From NCBI GenBank assembly GCA_936432065.2, contig OW386292.2:105729829-105793828 (forward strand): a stretch of DNA of 64,000 bases, written 5' to 3'. Made by a program: the position numbers and the translations under genes. The notes beneath the pieces are model-generated. The model saw nothing but the letters and a program-made list of their open reading frames with translations, ran no database searches and was not told the DNA's origin. The DNA is from Rutpela maculata. Lineage: Eukaryota > Arthropoda > Insecta > Coleoptera > Cerambycidae. Below, in pieces: positions 45,600 through 58,289 of this stretch; positions within the stretch are counted from its first letter, which is position 1, and each line of letters begins with the position of its first letter.

Positions 45600-46496
45600 A
45601 GCACAGAAGTGTTTACAAAATGACTCACTCGTGCCAGATGTGCAATGACAAAATCCAATTGCGGTATTTATGGTGTATAATGACGACTTGTCTTTTTCCT
45701 GATGCTACGTGATATACATTTTATCTAATTTTAAATATTTTATCGATATATTTTGCCTTTGCGCTAATGTTGATTTAGAAATCGGAAGAACTGTTTTTAA
45801 AAGATATTTATTTTATTTTGCAAGTGCGAAAATAAACTATTTGAATTACAATATCTTATCTAAGTCTAACTACAATGTTACTAAGACTAAATATGGAGAC
45901 CGAATGGTTTGCTGCAAGCGGGTTCGGTGGTTTTGTTCCGTTAGGGTACCACGTGACCGTGAGAGTCCTTATCAAGTGGTCGAGTTCCTGTTGTGTACAT
46001 AACTCCTCCCTTCTTAGCTGGAAAACAGGAGGGATGACTGATTTTCATTTTTCTTTTCTTTCTTCTCCAAGTCCGATTTGGCAAGTATTATATTGGTGGT
46101 GGTGTTGCTTTATATCGTTGAAATGAAAAGTACAATAACGAAAATAATTAAGGAAAGTGGTTAGGCCAGCAGCTCAGGGTTTTAACAAACAAGTGGGACT
46201 GTATTTCCAAAACTACTAATAATTTACTAAAAATCAATAAATCTAAATTATGTCGAAAACTTACCAATTTTTGCAGCTGTGATGTTATGTTCCTGATGTT
46301 TTTAACTGAATTAGGACAGGACGGGTAGGGAAGGAAACAGTTTTCGACACAATACAACTAAACTCGGATATTCCACTAAGATAAACAATATTGCAATTCA
46401 CTTCAAATTTCAACTAATTTTAACAACTAATTTTAACCAATTATGCGGGAGCTACTAACGTTTGAGAGGACAGCTCGTTCTACTATGGCACACACA
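45600..46496. other. Probable 3' LTR region of the provirus, boundaries unclear
   Basis: Sequence left of the provirus. In minus orientation it follows a purine-rich AAAAAGAGAGACAAAAAG (about 46504-46521), so the 3' LTR should start near 46497 and run leftward. No matching 5' LTR is seen right of gag, so the LTR extent cannot be fixed. No independent gene is supported. Confidence 0.35.
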
Positions 46497-46579
46497 AACT
46501 AACTTTTTGTCTCTCTTTTTATCATATTTTTAATCCTAAATTAAATTTCTAATTTCCCAAATAAATTTCTAAAGGCGCG

Positions 46580-48079
46580 TCACCAGAAAGGAAAATCCAT
46601 AACGGTTTGTTGTCCGTCTGTCTGTATGTTGTCTTTTAACTTATGGATCTGCATTTTGTCCAATTCTTGTTTGTACTTGGATATTTCATTTAACCGAATA
46701 TTTTTTAGTTTTATCGGCTTCAAAGTCTGCACGTCTACACTATGATTAATATCTGGTAAGGAAAATTGACTTTGGAGATTTTCAGTTTGATAATTTGTGA
46801 ATGTTTCGCCATTTAGTTTGACAGTGCAATTTCGAGGAATAGTGATTAACTTGGGTTTGGATATTTCAGAAATTCCATCGTTATAAATTTTTGAAATTGT
46901 CGTCTTTTTGACAATCAAGTTTGTTTCATTGATTATTTCGATGATTGGCTCATTGAGATAGGTAGGAGTAAGAGGGCGTGTCCTTTGGTAGGCATATAGC
47001 ATCTGTGAGAAACAATCAACTTTTTTTTGAGGCTGATCGGTGTGATATATGCAAATGTTTTCTATCTTTGGACATTCGATGTCTTCGTAAATAAGATGAG
47101 TTGAGTTTTTAAGGAGATAGGATTTCTTTGGGATTAATGTAAGGTTTTTATTAGGAATCTGGTATATGTGGAATAGATTATAAGTGGGAAATGTATGGAA
47201 AATATTATCTTGTCGTCTCGATAGAATACTTGAGTAGTTACTAATTCATAAAAGGATTGAATGTTTTTGAAATTTGGTACTTTAGACTGACCATGGAGTT
47301 TTTATGATTTTTGTTACAAGGATTTTCATCGCTTCGACCGATACTATATTTGTGTGTAGAGTGTGCAACCTGGCAAATAGTACTGCATTTTCAATATTGT
47401 CTAACAGTGAGATTAAATCTCTGCATGTTAGTATTATTAACTTAACCGTGTTTTGAAATGACATAAGGCTGTGAAATGCTTTTATTTCGCGAGATATCTT
47501 CTAAACGACCTATTATTATATTCTCATGTTTGATTAATGTCGTTAGTGATTCGTTATATTTTTGAGTTAATAATTTACTTAATGTAGCTGTTTCGTCATA
47601 TCATGGTATAGGGTTCTCTGGTTTTTGTCTAATGTTATTATGGCTTTGTCATAGCGTTCGCCATCTGAAGCGTCTAAGGTGCCAAAAAGTTATTTATATC
47701 CTTTACCAACTATGTTAAGGAGTCCCCGTTTCTGCCTGTAGTTGGGTTTGATATTAATTAGTTTATTATTTTCCTCGGCCATTACATATGTGGCGTGGTT
47801 GACAAGGTCTCTTACTATGTGTATTTGGCTTAAGTTAAGAGCGGAATCCATGAAATGTGGGAGATTATTAATGTGATCCTTTAGCTTAAGAGCTAAGTTT
47901 TCTAACTGGTTAGTATTAAGAAAGTAGAGGAATGTATGGTAGTTATTAATTGTATAATCTTTACCTAAGGGGAATGGTAGTATGGGGTTAATTATTTCTT
48001 CTATTTTTATCTCTTGTCCGATGATTGCTAGGACCAGGAGTAGGATCGTTATTGCTTGCAGCATCTGCAACAATATCAT
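46580..48079 (-). pseudogene. Env-like gene remnant of the gypsy provirus
   Basis: The segment 47690-48079 begins with a hydrophobic signal-peptide-like stretch, overlaps the end of the integrase frame, and ends with a basic RQKR followed by a hydrophobic Gly-rich segment, consistent with a protease cleavage site and fusion-peptide region of the baculovirus-F-like Env class. Broken frames continue at 47282-47464 and 46580-47002. Position downstream of integrase supports the assignment. Several stops separate the pieces and no intact transmembrane anchor was traced. It is a dead endogenous copy. Confidence 0.6.
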
Positions 48080-49110
48080 TTGATATAATTCGCCGTTGTG
48101 GCTTTACTTTTGATTTATCATAACCGCCTTTTTGAGTTAGCACTTTTATTTTAGTTGTAGATTTCGGTATTATTTTTCGAAATTTTGGTTTTATTTTATT
48201 TCTTTTTTTTTTGTTGCTATATATACGTTTTTTCTTAATATGAATTTCTATTGGCTCGTCTCGATTCTCGTTTATTTTACTGAGATCTTTTGGTTTAGCG
48301 TTATTTTTTTTAACAGACTCGTGTATAGCTTGCATATTCTGTATGTATATCTATATATGTTTCCATTATTCGACTATCTGTTACGTCGAAAGGATCAACT
48401 TGTTCGACATTTCATTTTATGACGGAGAATGGAGTAAATGTAGTGGCTGAGTGTATTAAATTATTGTATCCTATAATCGCATATTTCATTTTAGTGTTTA
48501 TGTTAGTTTTTGCGTCGACTAATTCTAGACATCTTAATTCTTCTAGTAGGGTCGAGTGGAACCGTTCGACTGGACTATTACTATTGGAGTTTTTAGGTTG
48601 AATAATGTACTTGTATTTTATGTTTCGTACAGAAATGTTTAAATTCTGACCCTTGGTCACAAATTATTTTATGAAGAATGCCAAAATGCGAAATGAAATT
48701 TAGGAGACTATCTAACAAGTCAATTGAATTAATTTGCGTTGAATAAGCTTGTCCAAATCTTGAGAAGCTATCTAAGATGGTTAAGAAACAACTCTTTTTT
48801 ACTTGAAATATGTCGATATAAATATGTTCGAATGGTCTAAGCCTTTGCGGCATTGGTTCAAATTTAATAACATTGGGAAGTCTTTCGTATTTGGCTGTTT
48901 GACATATATGACAAGTATTTATATAATTTGTTAAGTCGTCTGTTAAGTTTGGCCAATAATAAGTTTTGCGTAGTGAGTTTCTCGTTTCCGTTATACCTTT
49001 GTGGCATGTTTTTCCTTCGTGGTGGTATTTAATTTTTTTATTACGTTCGTCTAGTTTTCTATGTCTTTTAACATAGAGCTCATTGTATTAGTTTAAAAGC
49101 AGAATTTTTA
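47988..49110 (-). pseudogene. Gypsy integrase remnant
   Basis: The zinc-binding HHCC region is only partly readable at 48900-49100. The core is clear: HIYIDIFQ with the first Asp (48593-48853), ICDQGSEF with the second, and SPVERFHSTLLEELR with the catalytic Glu (48412-48660). A frame change lies between the second Asp and Glu. The C-terminal tail is very basic (47988-48335, Lys-rich) and overlaps the env start. The DDE residues are all present though split. Confidence 0.8.
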
Positions 49111-49674
49111 AAGAAATTTTGAATTAGGTTTATTACAATTTCGGAAAAGTTATTTCTGAAAAATAATGCATAAGTCTTTTTTGGCTCGAAGTAGTTCTTT
49201 ATTGTGTCTATCATATCAGATATTCATCCATATGTATTGTGATGTATAGTCGGCTCATGGGGTTTTTGTCTTTAAAGAGTTTCGTTATTCTAATGGATGG
49301 TTTTGCAGCGCCTTAGAAAAAACACTACTTGGTTACGATATTGATTGAGGGGTTGTTCCGAAATGGGGCAAGCTAAGGTAGGATTTTTGTGAGACGAATT
49401 GTGTATCGTTATCGGATATTTTTTTGTCATGTGATTGGCTGAGGTCGAAATTAAGAGCAATATCTTGTAACATTTTAATGGCATTATCTGCCGGAGTGGA
49501 TGTATCGTCTGGGGGTGGGATTATGTCGTCTGGTACGGACTCTAAGAAGTCGTCTACTATTTTGTTTCTTTCGGTGTCGTCCAAGTTTGGGAAAATGGAT
49601 TCATTTTCACCTGCATTGATTTTTACGCGTGATAATGCGTCTGCGTTCGTGTTTTTACCTTTTTTGTAATGAAT

Positions 49675-50000
49675 TTAGAACTCATACTCTTTGAGTTTGA
49701 AGCGCCATCTTACAAGTCGCGAGTTTGATTCCTTGAGGTTAAATAGCCACTGGAGTGGTTTGTGATCCGTTGTTATCTTAAATTTTTGTCCAAATAGATA
49801 CGGTCTAAAGTATTTCGTAAAATGAATTATGGCTAAAAGTTCTCTTTCAATTGTGGAGTAATTTTGCTCAGCTGGGTTCAATGTGCGCGAAACGTAAGCA
49901 ATTGGCAAATCGCTGCCAATCGGTCCTTGCGAAAATATTGCTCCTATTGCTGTATTGCTGGCGTCAGAATTAGGTTAAAAGACTTTTCGAAATCAGGATA
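49675..50000 (-). pseudogene. Gypsy RNase H remnant
   Basis: Residues PIAYVSRTLNPAEQNYSTIE then ELLAIIHFTKYFRPYLFG and FKITTDHKPLQWL, the hallmark Ty3/gypsy RNase H block. A spacer at 49333-49584 (acidic, DDTERNKIVDDFLES) leads to the integrase. Confidence 0.85.
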
Positions 50001-50204
50001 TTGCAATATTTGACTATTCGTTAAAATCGATTTACATTTTTCAAAAGCTTCGATGTACTGATTTGAATGTGTTATCTTTTCACCTTTCTTTAAACACTGT
50101 GCGAACGGTTTTGTAATGTGCGCAAAGTTTTTTATGAAACATCTATAATATCCTAAAAGTCCGAGAAAAGATTTTATTTCCTTTGCTGTTCGCGGTATAG
50201 GGAA

Positions 50205-50899
50205 TTAGCTGATGGCTTTTATTTTGGTTGGTTTTATACCTTCAGACGTTGTAACGTACCCTAAGAATTCTAAGTCATTTGTTAAGAATTCGGATTTATC
50301 TAACAGACTTAATTTTGAAAACACTCGTTTTAAGTTGGTTATGTGTTCTTGAAGAGATGAGCTAAATATTATATCGTCCATGTATACCAAATAAATTTTT
50401 CCTTGCAATTCTTTTAAGACATTGTCCATTACTCGCTGGAACGTTGCCGGTGCGTTTATAGGCCGAACGGCATGCGAACGTATTCGTAATGATCGTTTTC
50501 TACGTTAAATGCTGTTTTTTGAATTGAATTTGCACTCATTTCAGACCCTAATGCGAGGCATGTGACGTAAAATAATTGCATTTGCCTAACTTATCTAATA
50601 TGTCGTTAATATTTGGTAATGGATACCGATGATCAATAGTTTTCTTATTTAACTTACGATAATCCACTACTATACGCCATTTGCGCTTGCCACTGGCATC
50701 TAGTTATTATTATTTTAACGTTCGACTTCAGGTTTGTGTACATGCGGGAATCTATATGATTTTGTATGAATGGGTATTTCATCGTGTGTCTTAATGTCAT
50801 GTTTAACTTCATTTGTGAAAGATAATTTATTATTTTCGTTGTGAAATCTTTAAATTCGCGACATAATTTAGAAATAGCAGACTTCTCTTCTGTATTCAT
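50205..50899 (-). pseudogene. Gypsy reverse transcriptase remnant
   Basis: From the minus strand: the start after the protease linker (EEKSAISKLCREFKDF, 50654-50899), a broken middle with RMPFGL (about 50470), and the catalytic box at 50205-50429 with IYLVYMDDIIFSS, then FLTNDLEFLGYVTTSEGIKP. The YMDD is intact; at least three frame breaks precede it. Confidence 0.85.
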
Positions 50900-51164
50900 G
50901 TGGTTCGTGCGTATTAGCTGTGTTATATCAGTATTAGGGTGATCTTGTTGTTCACAAATATGTATGTTATAAATTTCAAACTCATTAGCTACTGGAAAAA
51001 CAGGAAACGTTTCTGATAATGAAACAGAAATTGTTTTTGAAGTGTAGTTGTATATTTCGAAATAAGTTGTTTATTGTGCCCTGTGGTATGATAATTTCAC
51101 CATTCAAACATAGCGGTTTCGAGGGAGTCTGGTTTTTGTAGAGAAATTTTGTCTTGTACTCTCG

Positions 51165-51749
51165 CTAAAATTTCGCATAAAAGTTTTGAGTGCCAGAGAA
51201 TCGTACTGTTTTAAGTATATTTTCTTTGTCAGCTGTTATTTCGGTAATCGGCAAGGAATTCACCTTAAATGCGAGTTTACTACGTTCGGTCTGTATTCTC
51301 TTGACAAATTCGATAGGGTGTTCATTTCTATAAGGCATTAACGTTGGTAAATTTTGTTTGAGACAGTCGATATTTCGACGATCTCCGAAATTAGATCTCA
51401 ATGCTTTTTTGATTGAGTCCCAAGTATCTAGCTCTAATCGTGAACCTACCAAAATTTGTGCCGTGTCAGAGAGTTTATCCATTACTACACGTAAGAGGTA
51501 TGCATTTAGTAATGCATCAGTAGTGGTATATGTGGAAATAAATTGATCACAAGCACTTACGAAAATTTCTAACACGTTTTCATACCTATTAAAATGTGGA
51601 ATGGTGTCAGCATAAGCCTTCAGAAGGTGAAAGTTAATTTGATTGTTAGCAGTCATTTCAAGACTTTCGTTTGATTCGTTATTATTATTAGAAGTCTGTT
51701 CAATGCAGATTTTCTCTAAACTGCTTACTAGATCCTCTATTTCTGACAA
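51165..51749 (-). pseudogene. Gypsy/errantivirus-like gag, truncated
   Basis: A 194-codon frame with the capsid-like region: AYADTIPHFNRYENVLEIFV, LRVVMDKLSDTAQILVGSRL, DTWDSIKKALRSNFGDRRN and LMPYRNEHPIEFVKRIQTER. This is the Ty3/gypsy capsid pattern of insect errantivirus-type elements. The last ~20 residues run directly into protease-RT linker sequence (NQTPSKPLCLNGEIIIPQGT near 51120), so the nucleocapsid end is deleted. The start ATG at 51749 is plausible because upstream sequence is not coding. Confidence 0.75.
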
Positions 51750-51760
51750 TTGAAAATTTA

Positions 51761-53040
51761 ACTAATTTACTGCTTACAGGAATAATATGCGTTGTAAATT
51801 CCATCAGTAGTAAAGTATATATAAAATAATGTTCTAAACGTTCTAAAGTTAATAGTTTAACAGTAAAAAATTCTTGAATGTCTAAAATGACACAAATTAC
51901 CTAACTTTGACAAGCCATATCTCAAGAACTGTTCATAGGATCGGCTTGATATGATAAGAACTTTTGATCAGGATGACTTGAACTACAAAATAGCAAAGTT
52001 TCAGCCAATTCCACCGAAACACCATTTTCATCTGTTTTGTTCCGTGGTCCTTTGAAATTTCACTTGGATATTGCAAGTTAAGAACAAAATATAATCCAAA
52101 AGAGATTTTCAAATAACTAGTTAATGACGTACACGATAACACTTTTTCCCTTCCAAAATAAAGATGAAATCTTGTGGGGTGAAGATTTTCATTACCTAAA
52201 AAAATTTTAATATTTATTTCTTACGCTAACTATTTTGAACTTACAACTTTTTACAATGCAGGAAGCTGCTATATCCACACGACCTTCTCTGCTTCGCCAT
52301 GTAAAATGTAAAGCATAAATTATTATTAATAGTCGTTTCATAAAAATATGTTCTTACCTTAGTTTCATATAGAAATTTGTTTGAAGGTTGTTTAACATGT
52401 GGCCATCACCTCCAAGAATTTCCCTGATATAAAATAATTCTCAGTGCATTAGGATGTTCTTGACAAAAGATATTATTTTGCATATAATATCCACCCGAGA
52501 AATATTTATGTTCATTTTTATGGACGCCAGTCTTGACCGGATTCAACATATTGTACTGTTCGCGAATTTAACATACATATTAACATATAATTAACATATA
52601 GTTACAGTTTCTATAATAGGAACGTGATAAAATCTAACATTAATCATCAATTGTTACAGATATGGGACTGACACAATATTTATTTATAATATTTTTCACG
52701 ACAAAAATTACTTTTTAATTTTGTTTGTTCAGTTGTGAGCATTTTCAAACAAATTATTTTCTAAAAAAGTTGTTTTCCAACTTTCAAATATTTTTTTTGT
52801 TCTAATCTCTCTAAAATACATTGAGTATTCAATTTATGAGATCAGGAATTCCCTTAATAAAAAATTGTATGCTTTTAATTGAAACAAAAAATGTTGCCTC
52901 CAAAGTCAAGTAAAGAGCACTCAACAATTTTAAACTCATTTCTTCAGCATTTTCATTGTTTGTGGATTTGAATATATTTCTTCTCTATCATATATCACTT
53001 CCATATAACTCCCAGGTTCATTGTCATTACTGGATAATTT
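51761..53040. other. No gene seen
   Basis: AT-rich DNA right of the provirus. The stretch 51860-51935 (AATGTCTAAAATGACACAAA ... CAAGAACTGTTCAT) resembles the sequence at 2565-2625 beside the fold-back repeat, marking another copy of that dispersed family. Confidence 0.45.
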
Positions 53041-53049
53041 TCGATTCAA

Positions 53050-53440
53050 ACTGGCTACAGGTATATCTTTTTTTATACAAGTTCCGAATATTTAAGTCAA
53101 AATGATTTCGACATATATGTTGCCTCAAATTATTTATATTTTTAAAAATAGTCTTACGTTTTCAATTAAACGGGCATTTCACTTGTGTTCCGTTTTTTAT
53201 ATGACCGTTTACAAAAATCGGAATAATAACGAAATTCTTGTAAACAACTTATCACGTTGCATTTGCATTTAATGTGTTGTTTAATATTTGCATTCACATA
53301 ATGAAACGTGCTAATGTGGTGTTTAAAACGAAAATATGTATTACATATGAATTTACAACCAAGCTGAACACGTTTAAATGTATTTACGAGAGGATCTCTG
53401 TGGTAATTTTTTTGACATTCATACTTATATCGTGATTTAA
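53050..53440 (-). pseudogene. Degraded C2H2 zinc-finger pair
   Basis: Stop-interrupted minus-strand sequence reads VKCPFN...KTIFKNINNLRQHM then CRNHFDL, a recognisable CP...C...F.....L..H...NH finger, with weaker finger-like sequence upstream (HVSLCECKY, 53280-53310). No ORF longer than 40 codons. It is a repeat-borne remnant rather than a gene. Confidence 0.3.
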
Positions 53441-53944
53441 AACTAGTTATTACATTTAAATATCATGATTTTCTTAATCTATTTAAGTATACTTACTTGC
53501 TTTTTGTAGAACTCACAGTGTACAACGCACAAAAGCGACAATTGTTATGATTTCGTTTGCTTCACGTTGTAGTCTTCATCACGTGATAAAATTTACCGAT
53601 GCTATTGGTTACTTTGTTACAGTATTCTTGTAATTTTCCAGTAGTAATGTGAATTCACACATTTGTTGTAATATTACAAAAAGGTCTGTAAATTTACACT
53701 AGAACTAGTAAATTTGCACTGAGGGCGGTAACTACATTGTAATTTAACAGACAGTAAACCTAAAATCACGTTAGGACAGGAATAAATAAATCCGAAAGTT
53801 ATGTATATTTTCATGTGGCACATATTTTTAAATGTATTTGTCTGTAACAATTTTTGATTGCAATATTCTAATAGTAAAATTTCAAGAATTCTAATGTAAT
53901 GACGCTGTAATTTTACGTGCACTTTTTTCAATGTATTGTTGCAT

Positions 53945-54300
53945 TTAGTTGGGTTATTAAACCACCAGTAAATATAGGTAAGTAAAATTAAACAAAATAT
54001 TAAAGACCTTGGTCTCTAATTATTACATTTGAGAGTACTTACTTATATACAGTATAAACAATAGATATCTACCAAGATACTTACCTATATTTATTTTCTA
54101 GATTAAAATTGATACTCACAATAAGTACATATAAGAAAATGTAGTGTCTTGGAAAGCTAATGAGAAGAAGAGAAAAACAAGTTCAGTAGACATTCTTGCA
54201 AATGTTCTGAAGGAGATACACCAAAAAAAGAAGAGGCTAAGGCGAGAAGACACCAGGAGAAGTTAAAGCATAAGAAGGAGTTTATGAAAGATCTCAGTAA
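53945..54300 (+). other. Possible Harbinger accessory-protein tail
   Basis: Between 54130 and 54300 a plus-strand frame gives a charged helix (PKKEEAKARRHQEKLKHKKE, FMKDLSK), the kind of Lys/Arg/Glu-rich end seen in the Myb/SANT partner of Harbinger transposases. It lies convergent to the HARBI1-like fragment at 54.9-55.8 kb. Weak evidence. Confidence 0.25.
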
Positions 54301-54689
54301 AAATAATAATGAAGTTTACTTTGTATTTACCTTAAAAAATATATATTTAAGGCCGGCAGCTCAAATGAGGATGCTGGCGGATGCCATTCATGAAAGCAAA
54401 ACTTCCCGTAAAAGTACTCAGGAAATAATATTTAACTTTGAATTTACATCTGAGTATTCTTATATTTTAAAATTTACTTTTACCACTCGCTCCATGTACA
54501 CAGCATTTTTACATTTTCTTCATTTATTCTTTATTTCTACTATTTGCATACAACTTTACAGGACATCCTTGTGAGATCTTCAGAGTTTGGTTGAACTTAT
54601 AACTTTGGGTTTTAACGCAATTTTAACTGAACTTAGGCTGAACCAGTTTTGTACACTTGGTCCTTAAAAACTCATACTTTTTTTTGTAG

Positions 54690-54835
54690 TTACAAATGTA
54701 TTTTTTGTGAAAATTCAAAAGTTTACTAATAAGAGTCTATGTTTATCTAAGAGTTATTATTGAGTAACCGTTACAGATGTTTTTTATGTGAAAAATCAAA
54801 AGTTTATTAAAAGACTCTGTATTTATGTTTATATA
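54690..54835. repeat. Two-copy ~82-bp tandem duplication
   Basis: GTTACAAATGTATTTTTTGT, AAAAGTTTACTAATAAGAGT and CTATGTTTAT (54690-54752) recur as GTTACAGATGTTTTTTATGT, AAAAGTTTATTAAAAGACTC and TGTATTTATG (54771-54832). Confidence 0.6.
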
Positions 54836-54879
54836 GCAGTTAGAATGGTATTATTAAATAGTTTGACGTAAACAAAAAC

Positions 54880-55800
54880 CGTTTACCTTTACTTCTCCTC
54901 GTAAATAGAGTTCACAGTCAATAAATTCCTCAACTTCTGTACTCTCATCTATGGGTTCAGTATCAACATAATCAGTGAAGTCTCTTTATATATTGTGTAT
55001 TACGCAAAAACTTAAAATTTTAGAAATGTCTTCAACATTATCAAATTTTAGCTTTTCCATTTGCCTGAATCTAGATCGGAACGAGCCAAGTGTGTTTTCA
55101 ATGAGAATTCTTGTTGCATACAAACGTTTATTAAGCTGAATTGGTTCACAAGTTAAATTTCCGTAATTTTTTTGCTGTGTTATAAGCCACTTTCTAATAC
55201 CGTATGCTTTACTTCCCAGCCATCATTTGTAGTAGTAGGTATGAGTTTACTAACAAATGATAAGGCACACACTCTAGAATTATGTATTTTGCCTGGTGCA
55301 TCAGTGAAAACGACCAAGAACTTTTTCGTATCACAAATTACTTGGAATGTTAAGCTAATCATATCATGCTGATTAGCATATGTAGATTTTACTTTATTCT
55401 TTGGCGTTTTAATTCTAATGTAAGTTCCATCTGTACATCCCAACACATTAGGGAAATACAAAATCTAAAAAAGAAACCTAAGAATAATCACAACAGGTAA
55501 AAAATACATTTTCTAAGTACTTACCTTTTAAAAATTATTTGCCAAATTTCGTTTTCCTTCCTCTGTTTGAGGAAATTTGATTCAAATCATATGCCATATT
55601 CAAAGGAAAGTTTGTTACTCTTTTGAATAAAACATGTAATGTCGAAATGGACATACCAAATCTATCTGCTACATCTCTAAGTACACATTTATTTTCAGCA
55701 AGAATTGAGTTTTTGAATAATATCCCAAGCTAACTTGCTCACCATAAATTATAGCTTACGGGAAGTTCAGTATATGACATTCAGGTGATTGTGGCAGACT
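54880..55800 (-). pseudogene. HARBI1-like (PIF/Harbinger) transposase remnant
   Basis: The frame 55180-55461 contains VLGCTDGTYIRI, with the first catalytic Asp, and FTDAPGKIHNSRVCALS, holding the second Asp region (normally PGS.HDSRV). Downstream at 54990-55140 is LYATRILIENTLGSFRSRFR with the catalytic Glu in IEN..G, then CVIHN. Upstream (55500-55800) short pieces of the helix-turn-helix region remain. The order and motifs match HARBI1-type enzymes. Frame breaks lie between the second Asp and Glu. Terminal repeats were not located. Confidence 0.75.
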
Positions 55801-58280
55801 ACCTCTATGATTTTTTGATGGGTAAAATTGTGAATTTTCAAATATATTAATTAAGTATTTGCAGGTATCTCGATACATTCGAAAATGTTTCTGAAACTAA
55901 ATAAGAACTTATTTATAATTTTGTCGTTTTTCTTCTTTTATACTGATGTTTCTCGGTCTGAGGCCTTTCTTATTCGTCTTTTCACTCTCTCATTTAAGTC
56001 ATCAACAGATTTTATTTTTTCCTGCATTATTTCGTTGATATCTTTCTCGCTCTTCACTTCATATAATTAATGATCCAGTTTATTCTATTCCTCCTTTACG
56101 ATTTTGTTTTCTTCGTTTTTCTATATATTTTCTTTTCTTTTAACCATTTGCAATGTCCCTACCTACTACATTAAGTCAAACTGTTATGTTGAAACTAAAA
56201 CCAATAAAATAATGATGTGCCTTTCTAGTGTTTTGTTAATCTTTGTGAGCAAACAAGCTCCATAGACATATCGTCAACACCATGAACAACAAGAGCCATG
56301 GAGTTGGTCACGGAATTGATCTTTTCTAGTAAGACAATAATTATTAGACTACATCTAACACCACACAAGCAATGTATGCATTGTAATCTATATTTGTGAA
56401 AACTAGAAACTCATAGATGATTTATTCTGTTTGTTGTTAATGACGTGGGGTTGATTGTTAATAAAAAAAAAATACTAAATATAAATACACCGGGTTTTTT
56501 AACTTAATCAATCATCAATAAATTTAAAACCAACGTTAAAACACACTCCACTTTAATTTAACCGGCATCAACAAATACTGTGTTCTTCAAGTTTTCAAAT
56601 GTTTTCACAGTACTCCCGGCAATTTTAGTAAAAATATGGTTCCAAGAAGTTGACTTGTATATTGGTGTTGCATAAAATTTAGATAGCTTTCAATATTTTT
56701 TTAAAGATTTCTTCTTTCAGTTTATTAATTTCTATTTATTTTTCTCCGAATCTACCCATTGCGGAATACCTGTTTTATGGGATTTAAGAGTAATCTACTT
56801 CACTAAAACCAGCTATCTTTAATCCAGGGAGGTGACTTTAAGATCTTTTGTGGAATAAAAATGGAATTATAAATCTGAAATTTTCCTGTTTTTTCTTACA
56901 TACCTATAAATGACCTCCTTAGGAGCCATTCAACTATTTTAATTATTATTTTTTTTTTTTTTGTAGCAGTTACAGTGTGTTGTCTCCGTTTTGAAGAACT
57001 AACCATAAAGAAACCTTTTGTTTCAATTATTTCTGCTCCAGAATACCTAACGATTGGTCTAATATTAGTTTTGAGAAGAAAAATAGTCCACAATCCCGAT
57101 GAGTTGATCTCCATGAGTCAGAGTTAAATACCTTCCATATTTTTTCTAAAATATTTGATTCGACATGTGAATTCACTAGGAGATTGATAACATCGAAACC
57201 ATGTACGCCACAAATTTGTTCCATAATGTCCAACAGAATGGGATTGCCGTACAAGATACCGCAATATAAGTAATTCTGATTCCTAATGCCCAAAAATGGA
57301 TGATGGGGGTTTGCAAGCGATGTTATATTGACATATTATCGACCACATGAATGTAGTAAGGCCTCCTGGTAAATTACAGGTATTAGGTCCACATGCAGTA
57401 ATGCAAATGTTAATTCAAAATTATCTGTCTTTAGGCCAGGAGCAGAGGGATGTAGCTAAACGAGCGTATTTATTTTTACCTATTGAACGAGTAGACCTGA
57501 TATGCCCCTTCTATGTGGCATGTAAATGTCAGTAGAGTAGAAGATTGCTTTGCATCAGGTATTTTTGTGTATTTAAAAACAGTTTAACTTGTACTGAAGT
57601 GAAGAACCACAAGAACACATGCCCGGAAGAAAAATTTGTTTTTACACATTGTGGATGTACCTACTGTTTTTTCTGCATGGGGTTTTAAATTCTGTCAGCT
57701 TGTTCCCTAACATAACTTATGGCTTTTTCAACGCTATTCGGGTTTTTGAATTTGACAATTATTTACGTCTATCCGGATAAGTTTCAGAGATTTACAAAGA
57801 AATGTCATGTCCGCCAGACTAGACCTTCATATTCTTATATTCTTGGGATCACTGAATCCGAGATCGTTGTCAGATTTGCTCCATCAGATGACCGCTTCTC
57901 CTTAACCAAAAGATATAGACACAAAAACGCTTTCGAGTTACAATTTATAACTTGATGATTATTTTTATCAAATCTATTACCTTTGGTTTAGATATTCTCA
58001 TGGTCTTTAATGGCGGATGTGCTTCAATGAGAAAGAGAATATGAAAAAAATCAATCTTACTATTTACATTATCTTGTATCCCAAGAAATTCTGTTTAAAT
58101 CCCGTAAAAAATACTTATAATCCCTATATGTGTAACAATTGGTTTCCATGTTCAACAAGACATGATAATTCACAAAAAATTAATCTGTGATCAGATGTTT
58201 AAGTCATCAACCCGTATTTGAGAAATCAAAACATTTTTGCTAACGATTATAACGCCAATGAGTGTTTCACTAATATTTGT
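55801..58280. other. No supported gene; unassigned ORFs
   Basis: AT-rich. The minus-strand frames at 57027-57293 (NQNYLYCGILYGNPILLDIM, then CGVHGFDVINLLVNSHVESN) and 56896-57114 overlap in two frames and look like one frameshifted protein remnant with normal amino-acid composition; I do not recognise it. Plus-strand frames at 57347-57535 and 57719-57955 are also unrecognised. Confidence 0.35.
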
Positions 58281-58289
58281 TACCCTAGT

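Larger units (their letters stand above)
46497..51760 (-). mobile_element. Gypsy/errantivirus-like provirus, degraded
   Basis: Minus-strand order is gag, (protease lost), RT, RNase H, integrase, env, the gene order of env-bearing Ty3/gypsy elements (insect errantiviruses). All genes carry stops or frame changes. A paired 5' LTR is not found. The distance from gag to RT is too short, pointing to an internal deletion removing the gag C-terminus and most of protease. The copy is not functional. Confidence 0.82.
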
